In this document: positions 1-5,324 of the stretch, in pieces
Layout of the letters: each line of letters opens with the position of its first letter
Position numbering within the stretch: position 1 is the stretch's first letter
Source: RGIG3528 sp045616485
GTDB taxonomy: Bacteria > Bacillota > Clostridia > Lachnospirales > Lachnospiraceae
DNA length: 5,324 nucleotides
Assembly: GCA_045616485.1 (NCBI GenBank)
Contig: JAZLGU010000033.1
Location: 1 to 5,324 of the forward strand
Direction: 5' to 3'
Notes under the pieces: generated by a model
Database searches by the model: none
What the model was told of the DNA's origin: nothing
What the model saw: only the letters and a program-made list of their open reading frames with translations
Made by a program: the position numbers and the translations under genes

Positions 1-28
1 TTGACACTGAGAAACGTCCCCTTGACAT
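1..28. repeat. Arm of a palindromic intergenic repeat, cut by the window edge
   Basis: This stretch contains GACA, two bases, GAGAAACGT, two bases, then CCT. It matches 16 of 20 positions of the first arm of the inverted repeat at the other end of the window (5258-5277), in the same orientation. No complementary arm follows it, so its partner probably lies upstream of base 1. The resemblance to dispersed palindromic repeats of clostridial genomes is from memory. The TTGACA at 22-27 is part of the repeat and need not be a -35 box. Confidence 0.6.
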
Positions 29-39
29 AATACCCGATT

Positions 40-55
40 TTGCCGCTATCGGCAA
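40..55. repeat. Small perfect inverted repeat (6-bp stem, 4-base loop)
   Basis: TTGCCG (40-45) and CGGCAA (50-55) are perfect complements around the loop CTAT. It lies 12 bases upstream of the proposed -35 of the regulator promoter. It could be an operator or part of an upstream hairpin, but no T-run follows that would make it an intrinsic terminator. It may also be chance. The role is unknown. Confidence 0.3.
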
Positions 56-66
56 GCCCCTGGCAC

Positions 67-95
67 TTGCTATGAATGATGCAAAATGGTATATT
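67..95 (+). promoter_or_regulatory. Probable promoter of the regulator-kinase operon
   Basis: A -35 TTGCTA (67-72, 4 of 6 consensus) is separated by exactly 17 bases from a -10 TATATT (90-95, 5 of 6). The -10 carries an upstream TG at 87-88, making an extended -10 TGGTATATT. Transcription would start near 102, giving a very short leader just ahead of the Shine-Dalgarno sequence. The 11-bp direct repeat found ahead of the transporter genes is not visible here, so autoregulation is not supported by sequence. Confidence 0.5.
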
Positions 96-104
96 GAAGA
101 AAAA

Positions 105-114
105 GGGGGAGAGG
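105..114 (+). promoter_or_regulatory. Ribosome binding site setting the regulator start at 118
   Basis: The purine run GGGGGAGAGG ends three bases before ATG 118, and its GGGGGA part lies seven bases before it. The in-frame ATGs at 76 and 79 have no such site and would add residues not belonging to the receiver fold. This fixes the start at 118. Confidence 0.75.
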
Positions 115-117
115 AAA

Positions 118-780
118 ATGCTTGATATTATTATAGTTGAGGACAACAAGGAAATAAGCGGTCTGCTCTGCGATTTCCTGAGGAAGGAAAACTACACGGT
201 AAGTGTGGCAGAAAGCGGAGAGAAGGCCATCAGCCTTTTTGAAAAATACGGAGCCAAGCTGATCATACTGGACATAAATCTGCCGGGAGTAGACGGATTT
301 GCAGTATGTTCCAGGATAAGGGAAAGCTCCAATGCCCACATCATGATAGCCAGCGCCAGAGTAGACAAGGACGACAAGCTGAAAGGCCTGGGGCTGGGGG
401 CAGACGACTACATAGAAAAGCCCTACGACATCGATATCCTGCTGGCCAAGGTAAATGGCGTGTTTGCCAGAAAATACGCCACCCGCGAGCTACGAATCGA
501 CGATATCACTCTGAATACTGTAACAGATTCCATTTATCTGGATGGTGAAAAAGTGACTGCCACCATCAAGGAATACGAGCTCCTGAAGCTCCTTATGGAA
601 AACAAAGGCATGACCCTGAAAAAGGAGTATATATTTAGCACCATCTGGGGCAGTGACAGTGAGTCGGAGCTGCAGACTCTGACAGTACACATAAAGTGGC
701 TGAGACAGAAGCTGGAAAAGGATCCGAAGAATCCAAAGCACATAATAACCGAGTGGGGAGTGGGGTACAGATTTGAGTAA
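118..780 (+). CDS. OmpR/PhoB-family response regulator (two-component system)
   Basis: A 220-residue cytoplasmic transcription factor, the usual length for this family. The receiver domain (about 1-115) shows the acidic pair E8-D9, the phosphoacceptor D52 in LDINLPGVDG, the switch Ser79, the aromatic switch Y98 in GADDYIEKP, and the conserved K101-P102. The winged-helix DNA-binding domain (about 125-220) has a recognition helix around ELQTLTVHIKWLRQKL (184-199) and ends in the typical wing motif GVGYRF. All catalytic residues are present, so it should be a phosphorylatable activator. The in-frame ATG at 76 would add 14 residues, but ATG 118 has the strong Shine-Dalgarno site and begins directly with the first beta strand (MLDIIIVED). 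Its stop overlaps the kinase start, and that kinase is the likely phosphodonor. The probable target is the 11-bp direct repeat upstream of the permease gene (inference). Family assignment is firm. The exact regulon and a gene name cannot be given. Confidence 0.95.
   Translation: MLDIIIVEDNKEISGLLCDFLRKENYTVSVAESGEKAISLFEKYGAKLIILDINLPGVDGFAVCSRIRESSNAHIMIASARVDKDDKLKGLGLGADDYIEKPYDIDILLAKVNGVFARKYATRELRIDDITLNTVTDSIYLDGEKVTATIKEYELLKLLMENKGMTLKKEYIFSTIWGSDSESELQTLTVHIKWLRQKLEKDPKNPKHIITEWGVGYRFE
755..765 (+). promoter_or_regulatory. Ribosome binding site inside the regulator gene, for the kinase TTG start
   Basis: GGGGAGTGGGG lies within the last codons of the regulator and ends seven bases before the TTG at 773. 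It supports the non-ATG start and translational coupling between the two genes. Confidence 0.55.
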
Positions 781-1999
781 ATACAGACGATTGGCCGGTC
801 TCTTTATACTGGCAGAGCTTCTGCTTCTGCTTATTATGAACATAGTACTGGTAAAACAGCAGCAGCAAACAGAAGCTTTTTACAAGGTGGACGTAGCCAG
901 GGCCCATAGAGAGCTGTCTGCCGGCAAAACAATAGAGGAAATAAACCTTAAGGAATACAAATGCCTTACGGAGATCCGCCTTTTTTCGACCACCGAAGAA
1001 AAATATTATCAGAACTCATATATGGTCAAGGACATAGGGGGACAGCTCTATGCCTTTTTATATGAACAAAAGAACAATTACGCAGTCTATATCTGGCTGA
1101 ACGCTTTTGCAGGTATCCTGCTGCTGACCCAGCTTTTCCTGATCCTCTATATAGACCGCAAGCTCATAAGCCCTTTTTCCAGGATGAACAGGATGACTGC
1201 AGAGCTGGCAAAGGGCAATCTGGCCATGCCGGTGAAGCAGGAAAAAAGCAAGTATTTTGGCCGCTTTATCTGGGGCATGGATATGCTACGAGAGACCCTG
1301 GAGGACAATAAAAAAAGGGAGCTTTCCCTGCTAAAAGAGAAAAAAACCATGATCCTCTCCCTTTCCCACGACATAAAGACACCCCTTTCTGCCATAGACC
1401 TCTACAACAAGGCCCTGCAAAAGGGGCTGTATACCACAGATGAGGAAAGGGCCGCGGCCCATAACGGCATCGACAAAAATATAGCTGAAATAAAAGCATA
1501 CGTGAGCCAGATAGCAGAAGCTTCCCGGGAGGATTTCCTGTCATTAAACGTAGATATGGGAGAGGTATATCTGTCAAAGGTCATGGATACGGTCAAAAAT
1601 TACTACAGGGAAAAAATGGCCGGGCTCCACACTGCTTTTTTTGTGGGAGCCATAGAGGACTGCCTGCTGCGTGCAGATTTTGACCGTCTGGTGGAAGTCA
1701 TGCAGAACATCCTGGAAAATGCCATAAAGTACGGTGATGGCAAAAGTATCACCATAGACTTCGATGAGGAAGAGGACTGCAGACTGATTGTTGTAAAAAA
1801 CACCGGCTGCAGCCTGAAGCCTGAGGAACTCCCCAATATCTTTGATTCTTTTTACAGGGGCAGCAACAGCGAGCATAGAGATGGCAGCGGTCTGGGGCTC
1901 TATATATGTAAGCAGCTTATGCGAAAAATGGATGGAGACATCTTTGCAAATATTAAAGAAAACTGCTTTTTTGTAACAGTGGTAATAAGAAAAGTATAA
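773..1999 (+). CDS. Membrane sensor histidine kinase with HAMP and extracytoplasmic sensor domain
   Basis: A 408-residue kinase partnering the upstream regulator. Predicted order: membrane helix 1 (about 7-27), an external segment of about 75 residues (28-103, one cysteine at 64), membrane helix 2 (about 104-127), a HAMP linker (about 128-180, Pro134, Glu144), the dimerisation/phosphoacceptor domain with H-box SHDIKTPL (His199), then the ATPase domain. The latter has an N-box NILENAIKYG (Asn316), an F-box FDSFYRGSN (357-365) and a G2 box GSGLGLYICKQL (371-382). The G1 box is atypical: VKNTGCSL (341-348) replaces DxGxG. The start is TTG at 773, overlapping the regulator stop by 8 bases. The next in-frame ATG (836) would remove the first membrane helix, so it is unlikely. 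Kinases of bacitracin-type (BceS) systems have almost no external loop, so this one probably senses its signal directly rather than only through the transporter (inference). The ligand is unknown. Confidence 0.93.
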   Translation: MSKYRRLAGLFILAELLLLLIMNIVLVKQQQQTEAFYKVDVARAHRELSAGKTIEEINLKEYKCLTEIRLFSTTEEKYYQNSYMVKDIGGQLYAFLYEQKNNYAVYIWLNAFAGILLLTQLFLILYIDRKLISPFSRMNRMTAELAKGNLAMPVKQEKSKYFGRFIWGMDMLRETLEDNKKRELSLLKEKKTMILSLSHDIKTPLSAIDLYNKALQKGLYTTDEERAAAHNGIDKNIAEIKAYVSQIAEASREDFLSLNVDMGEVYLSKVMDTVKNYYREKMAGLHTAFFVGAIEDCLLRADFDRLVEVMQNILENAIKYGDGKSITIDFDEEEDCRLIVVKNTGCSLKPEELPNIFDSFYRGSNSEHRDGSGLGLYICKQLMRKMDGDIFANIKENCFFVTVVIRKV

Positions 2000-2000
2000 G

Positions 2001-2042
2001 GTGGCGCGGCATTTAAGGATTATTTAATAATTGCCGTGTTAC
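2001..2042 (+). repeat. Imperfect inverted repeat enclosing the putative operator
   Basis: Bases 2001-2011 (GTGGCGCGGCA) can pair as RNA along all 11 positions with 2032-2042 (TGCCGTGTTAC), counting three G-U pairs, around a 20-base AT-rich loop. There is no T-run after it, so it is not a standard intrinsic terminator. It begins two bases after the kinase stop. It could stabilise the 3' end of the regulator-kinase message or hinder read-through, or it may be incidental to the promoter lying on top of it. Confidence 0.4.
2011..2032 (+). promoter_or_regulatory. Putative response-regulator operator: two tandem 11-bp direct repeats
   Basis: ATTTAAGGATT (2011-2021) is followed directly by ATTTAATAATT (2022-2032). 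They agree at 9 of 11 positions, and ATTTAA recurs at an exact 11-base period. OmpR/PhoB-family regulators are known to bind head-to-tail as dimers to half-sites spaced about 11 bp apart, often covering the -35 region. Here the repeat ends seven bases before the -10 hexamer. The likely binder is the regulator encoded at 118-780. Assignment is by pattern only. Confidence 0.5.
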
Positions 2043-2045
2043 AAT
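2037..2045 (+). promoter_or_regulatory. Extended -10 of a probable activator-dependent promoter for the transporter genes
   Basis: TGTTACAAT combines a TG extension with a -10 hexamer TACAAT (2040-2045, 5 of 6 consensus). At 16-18 bases upstream there is no recognisable -35; that place is taken by the direct repeat at 2011-2032. This is the layout expected of a promoter that needs an activator. Transcription would start near 2052, about 27 bases before the permease ATG, allowing separate induction of permease and ATPase. Confidence 0.5.
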
Positions 2046-2078
2046 GTTCCCACAAACACAGAAAGCAGGTAAGGGAAA

Positions 2079-4448
2079 ATGTTTTTAAGAATACTTAAAA
2101 GGGATATTAAAAGAAAGAGGACAATGAATTTTATCATTATCCTCTTTGTTATCCTGTCTACCATGTTTGTTGCCAGCGGACTCAACAATGTCATTACTGT
2201 GACCGGAGGCACGGACTATTATTTAAAGCAGGCAGGAGTGGGGGACTGGGTCATTATCACATCAGGTGAAGGCTCTGTAGGCGCCCTGGATCAGATGCTT
2301 ACAGGCACTGAAGCCATAAAGAGCTACCGACTGGAGGACGTAGTCTATGGCGGTGCAGACAATCTGTCCGGAGAAAAAGGGGAAAAGATTGTCTGTAAAA
2401 ATGTGCTGATAATGCAGACTCTGTCAGGCTCAGGCATAACATTTTTTGACAAAAATAATGAGCCGGCCAAAGAGCCGGAAAAGGGCCATATCTACGCCAC
2501 CGGCGGTTTTTTGAAAAAGAACAATCTAAAGCCCGGTGACAAGATAAATTTTAAAATGTCAGGGGTAGAGCTTACTCTTATAGTAGATGGCCCTTTGAAA
2601 GATGCACTTTTAGGCTCCGACTTTATGGGTAACACCAGATTCATAATGAATCCCGCAGATATGGAGACACTGCTGGAAAATGAAACTATTAACAGATACT
2701 CCAGAGGGCAGATCTGCTATATCGATTCAGATGACATAAAAGCTGTGGAAGCAGCCACATCAAAGCTTACTGTAAATCCCATGTTCAACAAGTCCAGTGC
2801 CATAATAAAAACAGCCTACGTTATGGACATGGTAGTAGCTTTTATCACACTGATATTAAGCCTCTGCCTCATCATCGTAGCCTTTGTGGTGCTGAAATTC
2901 ACCATCACCTTCACTATTACCGAAGAGTACAGAGAAATAGGCGTTATGAAGGCCATAGGCATAGGCAATTTCAAGATAAGATGCCTCTATCTCATCAAGT
3001 ACCTGATGATAGCTCTGGCAGGAGCACTGATAGGCTTTGCACTAAGCTTCCCTTTTGGCGGACTGCTGATAAAGAGCGTGTCCGACAACATGGTGCTGGG
3101 TAATGCCATGGGCATTTTACCCAACGTACTGGGCTTCGTCATCGTAGTAGTATCCATTCTGTTTTTCGCCTACATATCCACAGGGAAGGTGAAAAAAGCC
3201 ACACCGGTAGACGCCATCAGAAGTGGTCAGACCGGGGAAAGATACAAGAAAAAGTCTACTCTCAGACTGTCTGCGGGAAAAAGCAAGGTGCCTGTCTTTA
3301 TGGCAGCCAATGACATCTTAAGCAGCCCTAAAAGATATACCACCATCATGATAGCCTTTGCTGTCTGCACCCTTTTTGTACTGGTGCTGGTAAATACGGT
3401 TTCTACCATGAAGAGCGAAGCTTTAATTACCACCTTTGCAGCCAGAAGCGACCTTTATTACGGCAGCACCAACGAGCTCATGAGCTTTATGAAGGAGGAT
3501 GGCGACCAGGCCCTTTCTGATTACATAAAGGACACAGAGGACAAGCTTAAAGACCTGGGAATCCCGGGCCACGTATTTATCGACATTCAGTATGCATATC
3601 CTGTATATGCAGGTGGCAAGGAGTACTCCATCAATCTCCAGCAGGGTAAAAACACCAAGGCCTCTATGTATGATTACATGCAAGGCACTGCACCACAGAA
3701 TAAAAATGAGATAGCAATCACTCCGCAGATAGCTGAAAAGCTGGGGGTAAAAATAGGTGATACCATTACCATAGATTTTTCCACGGAAAAGCTGGAATGC
3801 ATGGTGGTAGCTTATTTCCAGACCATGAATCAGCTGGGAGAAATAATAAGAATACATGAAGATGCACCTACCAATATGACTTCAGCCTCTTCACTTTTCG
3901 ATTTCCAAATAGAATTTGACGATCATCCAAGCACCAAGGTAGCCGCATCCAGAAAGGACATAATAAGTAAAGAGCTGGGCGCCAAGGATATTTTCACGGC
4001 AATAGAGTATCAGATTGACTGCCTTTCAGTAGTGCCTACCATGGAGCTGGTGCAGTACCTTTTACTGGCTATTACCCTGGTGGTAGTAGTACTGGTAACA
4101 ATCCTTATGGAGCGTTCCTTCATATCTGACGAAAGAAATGAGATAGCTATTCTTAAGGCTATAGGCTTTAGAAGCAGCAAGGTGATTCTCTGGCAGGTAT
4201 GCAGATTTGGTCTGGTGGCCCTTATGGCGGTGATTTTGGCAGGCTTACTGTCCATCCCTATGACCAAGCTTTGCATCAGCCCTATTTTTGGCATGATGGG
4301 AGCAGGCCGAGTAGCCTTTGTTATAAATCCTCTTAAGGTATTTATAATATACCCGGCCATAGTACTGGCACTGACCATAGCGATAGCCTTTTTAACAGCT
4401 CTTTATACCAGACACATTAAGAGCTCAGATACGGCAAGCATTGAATAA
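2079..4448 (+). CDS. ABC transporter permease, duplicated FtsX/MacB-type, 8 predicted membrane helices
   Basis: A 789-residue integral membrane protein made of two similar halves. Each half has one helix, a large external domain, then three helices. Predicted helices lie near 17-38, 248-275, 304-332, 348-368, 420-441, 652-678, 707-730 and 750-776, with external domains about 39-247 and 442-651. The duplication shows in two places: the cytoplasmic coupling motif EEYREIGVMKAIG (282-294) against DERNEIAILKAIG (684-696), and external-domain motifs KPGDKINFKMSG (151-162) against KIGDTITIDFST (558-569). These fit FtsX-like and MacB-type periplasmic-core domains. The protein should work with the downstream ATPase, probably moving or dislodging a membrane-associated substrate. 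BceB-type permeases have 10 helices and one large external domain, so this is not a standard BceB. The start ATG has purine-rich AGGTAAGGG just upstream (2067-2075). Substrate is unknown; antimicrobial peptide, lipid or lipopeptide are all possible. Confidence 0.92.
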   Translation: MFLRILKRDIKRKRTMNFIIILFVILSTMFVASGLNNVITVTGGTDYYLKQAGVGDWVIITSGEGSVGALDQMLTGTEAIKSYRLEDVVYGGADNLSGEKGEKIVCKNVLIMQTLSGSGITFFDKNNEPAKEPEKGHIYATGGFLKKNNLKPGDKINFKMSGVELTLIVDGPLKDALLGSDFMGNTRFIMNPADMETLLENETINRYSRGQICYIDSDDIKAVEAATSKLTVNPMFNKSSAIIKTAYVMDMVVAFITLILSLCLIIVAFVVLKFTITFTITEEYREIGVMKAIGIGNFKIRCLYLIKYLMIALAGALIGFALSFPFGGLLIKSVSDNMVLGNAMGILPNVLGFVIVVVSILFFAYISTGKVKKATPVDAIRSGQTGERYKKKSTLRLSAGKSKVPVFMAANDILSSPKRYTTIMIAFAVCTLFVLVLVNTVSTMKSEALITTFAARSDLYYGSTNELMSFMKEDGDQALSDYIKDTEDKLKDLGIPGHVFIDIQYAYPVYAGGKEYSINLQQGKNTKASMYDYMQGTAPQNKNEIAITPQIAEKLGVKIGDTITIDFSTEKLECMVVAYFQTMNQLGEIIRIHEDAPTNMTSASSLFDFQIEFDDHPSTKVAASRKDIISKELGAKDIFTAIEYQIDCLSVVPTMELVQYLLLAITLVVVVLVTILMERSFISDERNEIAILKAIGFRSSKVILWQVCRFGLVALMAVILAGLLSIPMTKLCISPIFGMMGAGRVAFVINPLKVFIIYPAIVLALTIAIAFLTALYTRHIKSSDTASIE

Positions 4449-4450
4449 GT

Positions 4451-4455
4451 GGAGG
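4451..4455 (+). promoter_or_regulatory. Ribosome binding site setting the ATPase start at 4464
   Basis: A perfect GGAGG core lies eight bases before ATG 4464. The in-frame GTG at 4449 overlaps this site and has none of its own, so the longer reading with five extra residues (MEENE) is unlikely. Confidence 0.8.
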
Positions 4456-4463
4456 AAAATGAA

Positions 4464-5222
4464 ATGACAATTATAGAAGCAAAGAATCTTTGTAAAACAT
4501 ATGTAGCAGATAAAAGACAGGTAAATGTATTGAAAAATGTATCCCTCAAGGTGGAGGAAGGAGAAATGGTAGGCATTATGGGGCCATCAGGCTCAGGTAA
4601 ATCCACCCTTTTGTACTCTATTTCAGGTATGGATAAAGCCACCTCCGGCGAAGTGTTTTTCGACGGACAGGATATAGTAAAGCTTAACGAGAATCAGCTG
4701 TCCCAGGTAAGACTGGATAAAATGGGCTTTATCTTTCAGCAGATGTTTATGATGAAAAATCTGACCATCCTGGACAATATTCTTCTGCCTGCAGTAGAGA
4801 GTAAGAAGGAAAACATAAGCCGTAAGGAAAAGACGGAAAAAGCAGAAGAACTTATGAGAAAGCTGGGTATCATCGACATAGCCGACAACGATATCAACGA
4901 GGTATCCGGTGGCCAGCTGCAGAGAGCCTGCATAGCCCGCTCCATGATGAACTCCCCGAAAATCCTTTTTGCAGACGAGCCTACAGGCGCCCTGAACCGC
5001 CAGTCTTCCACAGAAGTGATGGAGGAAATCTGTAAGCTGAATCGTGAGGGCACCACCGTCATGATGGTGACCCATGATGCCAAAATCGCAGCCAAGTGCT
5101 CCAGAGTCCTTTACATCGTGGACGGCCACATCGAAGGCGAATACCTGCCTCCTCACGGCCTCACAGAGGACAAGGACAGAGAAAGAGCCCTAAACAACTG
5201 GCTTATGGATATGGGCTGGTAA
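4464..5222 (+). CDS. ABC transporter ATP-binding protein, MacB/LolD-like
   Basis: A 252-residue cytoplasmic ATPase that powers the upstream permease. Visible motifs: Walker A GPSGSGKST (40-48), Q-loop FQQ with Gln92, signature VSGGQLQR (147-154), Walker B ILFADEPTG with Asp171 and Glu172, and H-loop His204 in VTHD. All ATP-hydrolysis residues are present. The D-loop reads GALNRQSS, with Asn where many relatives have Asp, a variant I recall from peptide-resistance transporters. A roughly 32-residue tail after the nucleotide-binding core is charged and ends in LNNWLMDMGW. The gene starts 15 bases after the permease stop and is almost certainly cotranscribed with it. ATG 4464 is chosen over GTG 4449 because of the GGAGG site at 4451-4455. 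The order permease then ATPase is the reverse of common BceAB operons. Family assignment is firm; the substrate is not known. Confidence 0.95.
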   Translation: MTIIEAKNLCKTYVADKRQVNVLKNVSLKVEEGEMVGIMGPSGSGKSTLLYSISGMDKATSGEVFFDGQDIVKLNENQLSQVRLDKMGFIFQQMFMMKNLTILDNILLPAVESKKENISRKEKTEKAEELMRKLGIIDIADNDINEVSGGQLQRACIARSMMNSPKILFADEPTGALNRQSSTEVMEEICKLNREGTTVMMVTHDAKIAAKCSRVLYIVDGHIEGEYLPPHGLTEDKDRERALNNWLMDMGW

Positions 5223-5228
5223 CAAGGT

Positions 5229-5255
5229 ACGCTCCGCATAGCGTCACTGTTTTTT
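5229..5255 (+). terminator. Weak terminator-like hairpin with T-run after the ATPase gene
   Basis: ACGCT (5229-5233) and AGCGT (5240-5244) form a perfect 5-bp stem with a 6-base loop starting seven bases after the ATPase stop. A run of six T follows at 5250-5255, but five bases separate it from the stem, which weakens the case. An alternative hairpin GTCAC (5243-5247) with GTGAC (5256-5260) encloses the T-run. It could end the operon transcript, alone or with the larger inverted repeat that begins here. Confidence 0.35.
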
Positions 5256-5324
5256 GTGACAAAGAGAAACGTTGCCTGGGTCAAAAAATTGACACAGGGA
5301 GGTTCTCCTTTGTCCCAAAAAACA
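5248..5324. repeat. Long imperfect inverted repeat (palindromic intergenic element)
   Basis: The arms 5248-5284 and 5289-5324 surround a four-base AAAA loop. By hand alignment they agree at about 29 of 37 positions, including the outer TGTTTTTTG with CAAAAAACA, GACAAA with TTTGTC, and TTGACACAGG with CCTGGGTCAA. As RNA it would form a long hairpin. The first arm resembles the repeat at 1-28 and shares the GAGAAACGT core. The pairing reaches the last base of the window, so the element may extend further. It looks like a dispersed palindromic element of the kind seen between genes in Clostridia. No transposase gene is present here. Confidence 0.7.

Noticed and set aside
1..31. Promoter from TTGACA (1-6) and CATAAT (26-31)
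   Set aside because: The spacing is 19 bases, and both hexamers sit in or at the edge of the palindromic repeat. The candidate at 67-95 has 17-base spacing and an extended -10.
76..117. Fourteen-residue N-terminal extension of the regulator from ATG 76
   Set aside because: No ribosome site precedes it, the extra residues do not belong to the receiver fold, and the proposed transcript would start near 102. ATG 118 has a strong Shine-Dalgarno site.
1449..1460. Perfect 12-bp palindrome GGGCCGCGGCCC
   Set aside because: It lies inside a well-conserved part of the kinase gene and is explained by Arg-Ala-Ala-Ala-His codons. Nothing around it suggests a site.
3423..3857. Long antisense open frames, such as 3423-3857 and 4623-5156 on the minus strand
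   Set aside because: They lie wholly within confidently assigned plus-strand genes, show no recognisable domains, and look like shadows of the coding strand.
4449..4463. GTG start for the ATPase immediately after the permease stop
   Set aside because: It overlaps the GGAGG site that serves ATG 4464 at an ideal distance of eight bases, and it has no site of its own.
5229..5324. CRISPR array or riboswitch in the right-hand non-coding stretch
   Set aside because: There is one inverted repeat with no regularly spaced units and no spacers, and no downstream gene in view that a riboswitch could control.

Overview
The window holds one complete, plus-strand, four-gene sensing-and-transport locus: an OmpR/PhoB-type response regulator (118-780), a membrane histidine kinase (773-1999), a 789-residue FtsX/MacB-type ABC permease (2079-4448) and its MacB/LolD-type ATPase (4464-5222). 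All four reading frames look intact. The organism is probably an anaerobic Firmicute of the class Clostridia. The grounds are purine-rich Shine-Dalgarno sites, many ATA and AGA/AGG codons, protein motifs typical of Clostridia regulator-transporter modules, and palindromic flanking repeats with a GAGAAACGT core of a kind I associate with clostridial genomes. I cannot name a genus.

Layout: 1-117 is non-coding. It holds one arm of a palindromic repeat (1-28), a small hairpin (40-55) and a good extended -10 promoter candidate (67-95). The regulator and kinase genes overlap by 8 bases and are probably translationally coupled. The 79-base gap at 2000-2078 is the most informative non-coding stretch. 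It has two 11-bp direct repeats placed where an OmpR/PhoB-type regulator would bind, followed at once by an extended -10 element with no recognisable -35, as in an activator-dependent promoter. The permease and ATPase genes follow with only 15 bases between them. The 102 bases after the ATPase contain a weak terminator-like hairpin and a long imperfect inverted repeat (5248-5324) related to the left-edge repeat. No gene-free stretch exceeds 300 bases.

Proposed working model (inference): the kinase senses an envelope signal through a roughly 75-residue extracytoplasmic domain and phosphorylates the regulator. The regulator then activates the transporter promoter at about 2011-2045. The permease-ATPase pair, built like MacB/LolCDE-type mechanotransmission transporters, would act on a substrate at or in the membrane, such as an antimicrobial peptide, lipid or lipopeptide. 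The substrate cannot be read from the sequence. The module resembles bacitracin/lantibiotic-resistance (BceRSAB) loci in logic. It differs in permease topology (8 predicted helices and two large external domains), in gene order (permease before ATPase) and in having a kinase with a real sensor domain.
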